Origin: Streptomyces albus subsp. chlorinus
GTDB taxonomy: Bacteria; Actinomycetota; Actinomycetes; Streptomycetales; Streptomycetaceae
Direction: 5' to 3'
NCBI RefSeq assembly: GCF_013302895.1
Contig: NZ_VJOK01000001.1
Location: 3,113,591 to 3,177,590, forward strand
Length of the DNA stretch: 64,000 bases
This document shows positions 6,629-13,631 of this stretch, piece by piece; positions within the stretch are counted from its first letter, which is position 1; every line of letters starts with the position of its first letter. The notes under the pieces were generated by a model. The model searched no databases, was not told where the DNA came from, and worked only from the letters and a program-made list of their open reading frames with translations. Both the position numbers and the translations under genes were made by a program.

Positions 6629-8299
6629 GTGAAGTACTGGCTGTTAGCCGCCGAGAACAAGACGTCCGCGTACGAGATGACCCGCGGATCTTCCCAGTCG
6701 GCCGGGGGCTGGGATTCGTCGCTTTCAACCGTCACCAGCCTCGATGTTGAGGAGGGCGACGCAGTCCTACTGTGGCGGAGGGGCCGAGGCGGCGGTGTAG
6801 TGGCGCTGGGAGAAATCACCAGCACTATCCCTGTGGAGTCCGACACGCTTGGTTGGCCGCTCGCGCGGCTCATAGAGAGGGACGACGAGAGATCGGCTCC
6901 CCCTCACGTGAGAGTGCATCTGTACTTCGGCAAGCTCTCGTTCGCCGCCCCTGTCTCGGCCTCGATACTCCGGACTTCGGGCCTTGATCACGTAGTGAAG
7001 CGGGCGCGGTCAGCGACTAAGGGGCGCCAGTTGGTAGCACTCAATCTGGCCGCCAAGCGATGGAGAGATTTGATTCAACTCATGGAGGAGATACACGAAC
7101 CGGATGACATGCCCACAGGTTGGAGCATCCCACCCGGGGCCGTCGTCAAACGGAGCGAACTGCACGATGTTTACGGAGGCAGTCCACGACTCACTGTCGG
7201 TTCCAGTGCAAGGACTCCCAACGCATTACTCTTCCTCGATCGCTCCGCCACAGGCGAACTTGCCCCTCGGTGGGATGGCCCTGTGCTGCTTGCTCCCGGA
7301 CAGTCGCAGTGGACAGATACCATCTCGGACGACAACCTGGCCGCGCTCGCGCACAGGCGGCGCGGTGTCCCGCTGAGGGTCTTCGTCGCGCACCGCAGCG
7401 AGAGTCTCTATCTCGGTGAATTCGCGATTGAACCCGAATCACCGGTGGAGCACTGGGTGGATACCGGCAAACGGAATATCCGGCCCTCCTACGCTCGTCG
7501 GCCACACGTAGTGGACACTCGAGCACCGCTATTCCGGCTTCGCCAGCTGAACGGCGTGTCGATGCCAACGGACGAGGTAGACCCGTTCCAGAATGCCTCT
7601 CGCATGAGCCTTCGGCTGCAACCTGTCGGTAACCAGCCAGCCGCGACCGCCATCCGCAAGCTGCTTACCGTTCTGGAAAGCGAGCCAGCAACCGCCACGT
7701 CCCTCGTTGAGCTCGACGAGGCTCAGCTGCTCGCGACTTTGGTTCAACGCGCAAGATGGCAGGCTGATCTGAATGAGCTACGCGCCGCAGTCGCGGACCC
7801 CGAAAGCAGCGAAGGCGACCTGCAGAGACTCGTCGAGCGGATGACCTGGATCTTCGGGGGCGAGTTCCTGCCAGGCACGGTCCGCCGCAACATCACCCTG
7901 CGAGACCAGCTGGACCTGGCTCTGCTCCGGCCAGACGGCACCCTGCACGGCGTCGAACTCAAGAAGGCCAACATCACGCGACTGGTCACCGGCCAGCGGA
8001 ACCATCTGATTGTTGGCACAGAGATCAACAAAGCGGTCGGGCAGGCAATGAACTACCTACGCGAGCTGGACGAGAAGCGCCCACAGATCCTAGTGGACTT
8101 GGGTATCGATTGCCGACGCGCGTCGATGACGGTAGTGATCGGGCACAGCGGATTCGTGACTACAGGTGCATCGCCCCAAGAGATCGACGAAACCATTCGT
8201 ACCTTCAACTCGTACCTGACGCGCTTGAGCGTCACTACATACGGCCGCCTAATCGAGAACGCGCAGCGGACAATCAATCTAACGGCCTCAGACGGATAG
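6629..8299 (+). CDS. EVE domain - Shedu-like nuclease fusion (predicted anti-phage protein)
   Basis: A 556-residue protein starting at GTG 6629 behind GGGAGGGAAGAC. Residues 1 to about 115 resemble an EVE (PUA-like) domain, which reads modified bases or RNA (MKYWLLAAENKTSAYEMTRG; EEGDAVLLW). Residues 170-285 hold a second possible reader domain (SELHDVYGGSPRLTVGSSAR, NALLFLD, LRVFVAH, YLGEFAIEPE) recalling domains in modification-dependent HNH enzymes. Residues 395-545 match the Shedu nuclease (DUF4263): Asp429 in DQLDLALL, Glu443 and Lys445 in HGVELKK, then GQAMNYLREL with Gln472. These are PD-(D/E)xK catalytic residues. Shedu proteins defend against phage. TTA codons at residues 6 and 200 and lower GC suggest foreign origin. 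The Shedu call is good; the middle domain is tentative. Confidence 0.8.
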   Translation: MKYWLLAAENKTSAYEMTRGSSQSAGGWDSSLSTVTSLDVEEGDAVLLWRRGRGGGVVALGEITSTIPVESDTLGWPLARLIERDDERSAPPHVRVHLYFGKLSFAAPVSASILRTSGLDHVVKRARSATKGRQLVALNLAAKRWRDLIQLMEEIHEPDDMPTGWSIPPGAVVKRSELHDVYGGSPRLTVGSSARTPNALLFLDRSATGELAPRWDGPVLLAPGQSQWTDTISDDNLAALAHRRRGVPLRVFVAHRSESLYLGEFAIEPESPVEHWVDTGKRNIRPSYARRPHVVDTRAPLFRLRQLNGVSMPTDEVDPFQNASRMSLRLQPVGNQPAATAIRKLLTVLESEPATATSLVELDEAQLLATLVQRARWQADLNELRAAVADPESSEGDLQRLVERMTWIFGGEFLPGTVRRNITLRDQLDLALLRPDGTLHGVELKKANITRLVTGQRNHLIVGTEINKAVGQAMNYLRELDEKRPQILVDLGIDCRRASMTVVIGHSGFVTTGASPQEIDETIRTFNSYLTRLSVTTYGRLIENAQRTINLTASDG

Positions 8300-8657
8300 A
8301 GGGCTGCCCCTGTGTCGTAAGAGCCTGAACTCTGGACCGGCCTCACGTGCGTGCGCGATGCGTGACCGGAGATCCGGCACAGCGTCGCGAGCTGGATGGG
8401 GTACGAAGCCGCAGGGTGCTAATCAGGCAGAACAGCGCCCTGCGGCAGGGTGTAGCACTGCCTGGCAAGGATTCGGCCTCACTCCGACTGCCCTCAATGT
8501 CGGACGCGGAACGGGCCCTCTCCACCTGTTCCAAGCACTCGGAGACGGCTCTCATGGCCCCCTCCAGGATACGGGCGGGCGCAGAGGGTCGGGCAGACTT
8601 ACCCGGCGAAGCCGCGAGTCACGTGCACCAAGTGACCACTCTGTGAAAGGAAAGGCA
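8300..8657. other. Intergenic stretch between convergent nuclease genes
   Basis: About 360 bases with no open frame showing convincing coding bias or a ribosome site. Short frames here (for example 8347-8646 on the plus strand) lack family features. It separates the 3' ends of the two nuclease genes and may be remnant sequence. Confidence 0.5.
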
Positions 8658-8683
8658 CTCGTATGACGTATGCGTCATACGAG
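8658..8683. terminator. 11-bp perfect palindrome at the 3' end of the second nuclease gene
   Basis: CTCGTATGACG and its exact complement flank a 4-base centre (TATG). The right arm overlaps the TGA stop of the minus-strand gene at 8675-8677. It can fold as a bidirectional terminator for the convergent genes. Because the arms are not GC-rich it could also be a protein-binding site, and an AAGG-rich tract precedes it on the plus strand. Confidence 0.5.
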
Positions 8684-10228
8684 GTTAGGAAATCTCGGGC
8701 GCCATCCGAACTGCCTGAGTCCGACTCTGTCAACGACGACGGCATAGTGTCCCATCCTCAAGGTGAACGCCTCCTCGGAATAGTGCAGGCCCCGCTTCGG
8801 CAGATCCGGACGCTTGAGCATCTCCACAACGCTGCGAAGCGACGGCGGGTCTCCGGACTCGATTAGATAGCGCAACGAGGTCGGGTAGATGCCCTGCACG
8901 GAAATCGGCCGCAGACAGAGCTGCTGGGGTGTGCCCACGCCCCAGGTCATCTCAATCTCACTTAGCTGGGGCCATCCGCCCGGCAGCTCAGCCACGGCAG
9001 TCCCTGACTCCAGTTCGCCACGCACCCTCCCCAACTGGTCTGCGGCAGAGGTGACCCAGCTCTCCACTTTACCTACTTCCCGCCGCGTGACACCGTCGAT
9101 GGGCCACTTGATTTCGAGGCAGATTCCAAGCTTATTCTTGGTGTCGACAGCTATGACGTCCAGGTCTCCCGCGCGTTTTCCATCAGCACGCAGCACCTTC
9201 ACACCGCTCCGTGCTGATACCCCCGGAATCGCGGCAAACCAGTCCTCCCACTCTTTTGCCCGTTTCCCCAGGGTGTGACCCACCCGACCGAACCGACTCG
9301 CATCTTGAGCCGCCGTTCTCAGCGCAATGACATCAACCGCCCTCGAAGTGATGAGAGGAGGACAAAGGATGATCCTTTCTCCACTCTCGACGAGGGGCGC
9401 GGTCCGGGCCGAACGGCCCACCCGATAGGTCAACCGCTCCAGCAGGTCGTCGATATGCGCGGTCGGAACTTCGGGGCACAGCTGGCCCAAGGCATCGACC
9501 ATCACTTGCCGATCCAGATGAGCAAGCGTGCTCTCCAGTCTCGCGGCAGAGCGAGCCGCAAGTTCACAGAGGTCGGCAAGCCCCATGATGCCGGCCAGGA
9601 GAACCGTGGCTTCCCTTATAGTGAGTCCGTTGCCGAGGGCGAAGGGATCGGGCAAATATCCTTCCGGCGCAGACTTCCTCCAGGCATCAATAGACACCAT
9701 TGCCCGGTCTGCGGACGCCTTCAAAACCTCGAACGGCGGCCCCTCGCGCGACTCGACGGGGCGAGCCCCGGCCCACCTCCGTTCCACCTCGGAGAACGGT
9801 GGTAGTCCTCTGGGACGCGCTCGTGATTCCAGATACATGTCGGCTGCCTCAAGGGCCACATCCCAGGCGTGGCGAACTCGAAGATCCCTGCCTCTGCGCC
9901 TAACCGAGTAACCTCCCATGCGGATACTGTGTTCTATCTGCTCCCACCGTGAGAACTCGATGGCGGAGGTGAGCACTTCGAAAGCCGCCTCCTCATCACA
10001 GTCACCATCACCAAGCGGAAACTGGTGATGCCACTCAATCACGAACTCGAAGAGGGTTTCCCAGGGAACATCAGTCTGTATCCCGGAATCTATCTCCCTG
10101 GCCCTGAACTCGGCCGCCTTCCGCAGTAGCGCGTAGATGCGTCCCGCTCCTGCACTCCATGCACGGTGTAGCCGCAGTGCGGACCTCTTTCTGGAAATCT
10201 CCTCCAGAAGCTCTTCCACCGGTTTCAT
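8675..10228 (-). CDS. PD-(D/E)xK-type nuclease of unknown family (candidate defence protein)
   Basis: A 517-residue protein. ATG 10228 is preferred because GGGGGAG lies just upstream; two earlier in-frame ATGs (10267, 10246) have poor ribosome sites. Residues 1 to about 330 are helix-rich and not recognised (PWETLFEFVIEWHHQFPLGD; LTIREATVLLAGIMGLADLC). The C-terminal third has a restriction-nuclease-like core: GDLDVIAVDTKNKLGICLEI then KW, giving Asp357, Glu372 and Lys374 in the pattern D-x14-E-x-K, followed by a long helix (VGKVESWVTSAADQLGRVRG). This is the fold of many phage-defence and repair nucleases. The gene converges on the EVE-Shedu gene inside the tRNA-bounded island and shares its lower GC. 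No helicase, methylase or toxin partner is present, so it may act alone or with the Shedu protein. Confidence 0.7.
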   Translation of the reverse strand: MKPVEELLEEISRKRSALRLHRAWSAGAGRIYALLRKAAEFRAREIDSGIQTDVPWETLFEFVIEWHHQFPLGDGDCDEEAAFEVLTSAIEFSRWEQIEHSIRMGGYSVRRRGRDLRVRHAWDVALEAADMYLESRARPRGLPPFSEVERRWAGARPVESREGPPFEVLKASADRAMVSIDAWRKSAPEGYLPDPFALGNGLTIREATVLLAGIMGLADLCELAARSAARLESTLAHLDRQVMVDALGQLCPEVPTAHIDDLLERLTYRVGRSARTAPLVESGERIILCPPLITSRAVDVIALRTAAQDASRFGRVGHTLGKRAKEWEDWFAAIPGVSARSGVKVLRADGKRAGDLDVIAVDTKNKLGICLEIKWPIDGVTRREVGKVESWVTSAADQLGRVRGELESGTAVAELPGGWPQLSEIEMTWGVGTPQQLCLRPISVQGIYPTSLRYLIESGDPPSLRSVVEMLKRPDLPKRGLHYSEEAFTLRMGHYAVVVDRVGLRQFGWRPRFPNLV

Positions 10229-10509
10229 CTCTCTCCCCCTCGCCATCCGAGACTCTCGGAATGGCATCGGTCAGATACCTGGACGCCCCGAGCGCAGACC
10301 ACGGTCTTGGGTCCGCATGTGATCCTCGTACACCAAGCAGTACGACACCAGCAGATTGCCAGCTCCACATGCGCTAGGTCCCCCGCCCCAGGTGACCCTC
10401 CACCGGCCATCGGCGCTGGACGGACATTCGGAATCTACTCAGCAAGAGACCGCCAGTTGGCTCTTTACGTAGTTGAAGCTGGTGGAGGCGTGGGGGAGAA
10501 AGCGCCCCA

Positions 10510-10690
10510 CCGTGGCCCAGCCACTGTCCGCCGACCAGTTCCTCGCCGTCCTGAAAAGGTCCGGCGTCCGCGTCGTCGGGCACTGCAACCGGCGTACCCG
10601 CCAAGGCGCCTGGGCCCGGTCCACTGCATGATGATCCACCATACCGGCCCGTACTCCACCGAAGGCGGCATGGCGGAGCTCTGCCGTACC
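10510..10690 (+). pseudogene. Fragment of an N-acetylmuramoyl-L-alanine amidase (endolysin-like)
   Basis: One frame reads VAQPLSADQFLAVLKRSGVR and then VVGHCNRRTRQGAWARST before a stop. A second frame continues MIHHTGPYSTEGGMAELCRT and GYTSF. Together they match the N-terminus of phage- or Streptomyces-type peptidoglycan amidases, whose zinc-binding motif includes the MIHHT His residues. A frameshift near 10620 and loss of the rest next to the right att-like repeat leave only a fragment. It probably marks former prophage or element DNA. The assignment is from memory of the family. Confidence 0.5.
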
Positions 10691-10711
10691 GGCTACACCT
10701 CGTTTCGCCGA

Positions 10712-10881
10712 AACGGATTCAGCACACATGGGGACGGGAAACCCCATGAACACGTGAGAACTACGGAGGGGTGTTTCCCCAGGCCAGACACCCCACAGCC
10801 AACGTTTCGGCAGGTCACAGCCCCACCCCAGGAAATCTCCTAAAGCGGGTGTCGCAGGTTCGAATCCTGCCGGGGGCACAG
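10712..10881 (+). repeat. Right att-like direct repeat ending in a tRNA-Arg(CCT)-like 3' half
   Basis: The partner of 5585-5753. Bases 10831-10881 carry the tRNA-like 3' half with the canonical TTCGAAT T loop; bases 10712-10830 resemble the sequence before the left copy. Again the 5' half of the tRNA is missing. A tRNA-style terminator follows at 10899, which suggests this copy is joined to the original chromosomal flank and that the intact tRNA lies beyond the left edge of the window. Confidence 0.75.
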
Positions 10882-10898
10882 GGACATACCTGGCATGG

Positions 10899-10927
10899 GG
10901 CCCTTCCGTCCGTCGGACGGGAGGGCC
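10899..10927 (+). terminator. Terminator-like hairpin after the right att copy
   Basis: A 13-base-pair stem (GGCCCTTCCGTCC against GGACGGGAGGGCC, one G-T pair) with a 3-base loop lies 18 bases after the tRNA-like segment. This is the expected position for a tRNA terminator. Nothing comparable follows the left copy. Confidence 0.65.
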
Positions 10928-11314
10928 TTCGCAGGCGCAGCACTATCGACCAGGGCGCCCCATGCCTCTCAAGGGACTCGCCCACGCTTTCTCGGCCCGC
11001 CTCCTGCGCGGCGTCTGCGGCATCGTCGGTGCCCTCACTGTCTTCGACGACCTCGCCACCTTCCTCGGGCAGACGCTGCCCCTGCCGCTTCCCACTTCCG
11101 GGTCGGTGCGGTCCGCGGGCAAGGGAGGCTGCAGGGTGGCGGAAGATGGAGCCCAAGCGTGGCGAGGGGTGGAAGGGCGACAAGACGTGACCGCACCGCA
11201 CTGTGCCGTCCGCGGGTGACCGCGACGGGGACGGCTGTTGGTGCGGACCTCGGTGGTTGGCGAACGCACGGCCCGCGCTGTCTGAGCGCCAGAAATGAAT
11301 GAGCCCCCGGGCGG
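10928..11314. other. Intergenic stretch, no supported gene
   Basis: One plus-strand frame at 10962-11219 begins MPLKGLAHAFSARLLRGVCG and is mildly hydrophobic, but it has no good ribosome site and turns non-coding-like after 45 codons. I do not call it. No repeat or promoter stands out. Confidence 0.4.
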
Positions 11315-12649
11315 TCACTCCGTACGGGGGCGTGGTTTGGGGGCGGGCCGGGGGGTCGTGGTGGAGGTGTTCGCGGCGGCGGACAGGACGTTCTGGGCCT
11401 GGGTGTCGACGAGCCGGGTGAAGATCTGCTGCGCGTAGCCGAAGATGATCGCCCAGGAAATGATCTGGGCCGAGGAGTCCAATGCGGTCAGGCCGGGTAC
11501 GAAGCCGCCGCGCATGAGGAGGAGACCGAGGACGGCGGTCAGTGCGCCCAAGGGGAGTTTCAACAGGGCGAGGGAGAACGGGACGTTGTAGGGTTCCGCG
11601 GTTCCACCGATGCGTCGGATCGTCGCCGCGGCGGCGATTCCCGCGGCCACCAGCCCGACGAATTCGATCACCACATAGTCGGCGGGCGCGGTTGTTGCCG
11701 CGAGGCTCGCATCGATGTTCTTCGCCTTCGCCTCCGGTTCGGAACCCGTAGGGCAGACGACGTGGTATTCGGCGGCGCCCGAGGCCCGGTCGGGGGAGAA
11801 GCACAGCGGGACGGTGTCGTCGAAGAACCATCCGAAAACCGCCACAAGAACCGCCGCCGTCGCCAGGCCGCCCGCGACCCAGCGCACGATGGTGACGAAA
11901 CTGCGGACCCGGAGCGTCTTTTGGATGCGGACCTGCCGGGCCACGCTCACGGCGTCCAGGATGGATTCCCGTTCGGCGTCCGTGATGTCCGCGGGGGACC
12001 TGGCGATGCGCTCGACGGCCACCCGCCGGGGGTCCTCGACGTGCAGCGCCTCTCTCACCGATGCCAGCACCCCCGGCATCATCGCGGTGATCTCTTCCGG
12101 TCCGGAAAGGCGCAGCAGGAGATTGTGCGCGGTGTCCACGTGGATCTGGCCCACCGCGATGTGCGCGGCGGACTTCCTTCGGCCGTGCTCATGGGACAGC
12201 ACGTCGCGGGCGCTTCTCAGCTCTCCTTTCGCCTTCTCCAGCAGGTCTTTCCGCTCTTTTCCGTGGGTGCGCACCCGGTCTTCGAGAAGGGCCTGGAGTT
12301 CGTTCGTCCGCGCGATGAGGACCTGGCGGAGTTCCCATGAACCGTGTTCCGCCGCCGAACAGGACGCGGTCTTCGGCGCGGCGCCGTTCTCCGTGGTGGT
12401 GCCTGTGTTCCGTGCCGCGCCCGCGGAGTGCGCAGACTCCGCGGGCGTCGCCGACCGGCCGTGCTTCACGAACTCCGCCGATTTCGCGGATTCCGCGGAA
12501 CCCGCGGGTTTCGCGGATCCCACCGGTTTCGCGGATCCCGCCGGTTCAGGTCCCGCCGGTTCGGATTCCGCCGGTTCAGAACCCGCGGGCTTCGCGGAGT
12601 CGGCACTTTCCTCGCGTTCTTCCGGCCCTTTTGCGCTGTCCTCACTCAT
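11315..12649 (-). CDS. Polytopic membrane protein with low-complexity N-terminus
   Basis: A 444-residue protein of unknown function. Residues 1 to about 100 are a degenerate Ala/Glu/Pro/Ser repeat (SAKPAGSEPAESEPAGPEPA and similar). A helical cytoplasmic part follows (LEKAKGELRSARDVLSHEHG), then about four hydrophobic segments: TIVRWVAGGLATAAVLVAVF, VIEFVGLVAAGIAAAATI, LPLGALTAVLGLLLMRGGFV and IISWAIIFGYAQQIFTRL. The C-terminus is Thr/Pro-rich. An extracytoplasmic loop with two Cys (LCFSPDR and HVVCPTG) sits between the first two segments. I do not recognise the family; membrane location is well supported. It is the first gene to the right of the island. Confidence 0.75.
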   Translation of the reverse strand: MSEDSAKGPEEREESADSAKPAGSEPAESEPAGPEPAGSAKPVGSAKPAGSAESAKSAEFVKHGRSATPAESAHSAGAARNTGTTTENGAAPKTASCSAAEHGSWELRQVLIARTNELQALLEDRVRTHGKERKDLLEKAKGELRSARDVLSHEHGRRKSAAHIAVGQIHVDTAHNLLLRLSGPEEITAMMPGVLASVREALHVEDPRRVAVERIARSPADITDAERESILDAVSVARQVRIQKTLRVRSFVTIVRWVAGGLATAAVLVAVFGWFFDDTVPLCFSPDRASGAAEYHVVCPTGSEPEAKAKNIDASLAATTAPADYVVIEFVGLVAAGIAAAATIRRIGGTAEPYNVPFSLALLKLPLGALTAVLGLLLMRGGFVPGLTALDSSAQIISWAIIFGYAQQIFTRLVDTQAQNVLSAAANTSTTTPRPAPKPRPRTE

Positions 12650-12737
12650 GCAGCCGAGTTTTGCGGCCGTTCCGGCGACTCCACGGTCGTGGCCACCGGC
12701 TTCAAGCGAAAGAGGTACTGCTTTTGGGCCTGGAGGG

Positions 12738-13565
12738 CTAGGTGTTTGTGGAGGCCAGCTCCTCGGGGGACAGCGGAAGGATGTCGGGCAGGTGGTGATG
12801 CCCCTCGGCGGTGAGGATGAGCGTACGGGGGCGGGGTCCGGGGGTGAGCCAGGAGCGGGTCAGCAAGGCGGTCAGGAGGGCCGCGCCCAGGCGCCCCGCC
12901 AGATGATGGCGCTGTTCCGTCCAGTCCAGGCAGAAGCGCAGCAGGGGGCGCCGGGTCGGGCTGGAGGGGCGGGTGGTTCCCGCGAGGTCGACACCGAGGG
13001 CCGTGAAGACCTCTTCGGCCCGGGGGCCCAGTGCGTAGGGGTGGTCGCGGAGCTGGGCGGAGAGGGGGTCGCGGGGGCGGCGGCGGGTGTCGGGGATGCC
13101 GTCGGTGGGAAGGAGGGCTTCGGCGGTGACCAGGGCGGCGGTCATCTGGACGCCGAGGTCGCCCGCGAGGTGGTCGTAGCAGCTGCGTGCCCGGCGCAGG
13201 GCGGCCGCACGGGTGTGGGCGCGCAGGGAGCGGACCGGCCGGGGAGGCGAGAGGGCGGTGAGCGCCTCCAGTGCCGTGGCGACCTGGGGTCCGGAGAGCC
13301 GGTAGTAGCGGTGCCTGCCCGACTTCTCCATGGTGACCAGGCCGCCGTCCCGCAGCTTGGCCAGGTGCGCACTGGCAGCCGGCGCCGAGACACCTGCCTC
13401 GTCGGCCAGCACCGAGGCGGGCAGGGCCCTGCCGTCGACCAGGGCCATCAGGACCCGGGCGCGGGCGGGGTCCGCGAAGAGGGACGCCGCTGTCGCCGGG
13501 TCCGCCTCGCCGCCGCGCTGCTGTTGTGGAGCGGACGGGGTGGGATGGGTGCCGGTTGTCGTCAT
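12738..13565 (-). CDS. ArsR-type winged-helix regulator, divergent from an exporter
   Basis: A 275-residue regulator from ATG 13565. Residues 20-100 form an ArsR-like winged helix (ATAASLFADPARARVLMALV; GVSAPAASAHLAKLRDGGLV; HRYYRLSGPQV). The C-terminal half (ARSCYDHLAGDLGVQMTAAL and onwards) is the extension seen in larger Streptomyces ArsR proteins. No clear metal-binding Cys cluster is visible, so the signal is unlikely to be a soft metal. It is divergent from the MFS exporter at 13632 with only 66 bases between the starts, the usual layout for a local repressor of an efflux pump. A frame reaching 15215 through this start is an antisense shadow of the exporter. Confidence 0.85.
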   Translation of the reverse strand: MTTTGTHPTPSAPQQQRGGEADPATAASLFADPARARVLMALVDGRALPASVLADEAGVSAPAASAHLAKLRDGGLVTMEKSGRHRYYRLSGPQVATALEALTALSPPRPVRSLRAHTRAAALRRARSCYDHLAGDLGVQMTAALVTAEALLPTDGIPDTRRRPRDPLSAQLRDHPYALGPRAEEVFTALGVDLAGTTRPSSPTRRPLLRFCLDWTEQRHHLAGRLGAALLTALLTRSWLTPGPRPRTLILTAEGHHHLPDILPLSPEELASTNT

Positions 13566-13631
13566 GGCTCCAGTCTGGGTCGGGGACACTTCGGGCCGCG
13601 TGGAAACGTTCGCGGGTGAGGGTGGGGAGCC

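Noticed and set aside
8658..8683. A sixth copy of the catabolic regulon operator
   Set aside because: The centre is four bases rather than three, the outer bases differ, and it lies at a gene end in the mobile island.
10439..10879. Minus-strand frames beginning MPPAGFEPATPALGDF here and near 5700
   Set aside because: These are translations of the antisense of the tRNA-like 3' half, a known annotation artefact.
10962..11219. A small hydrophobic protein starting MPLKGLAHAFSARLLRG
   Set aside because: No ribosome site, and coding character disappears after about 45 codons.
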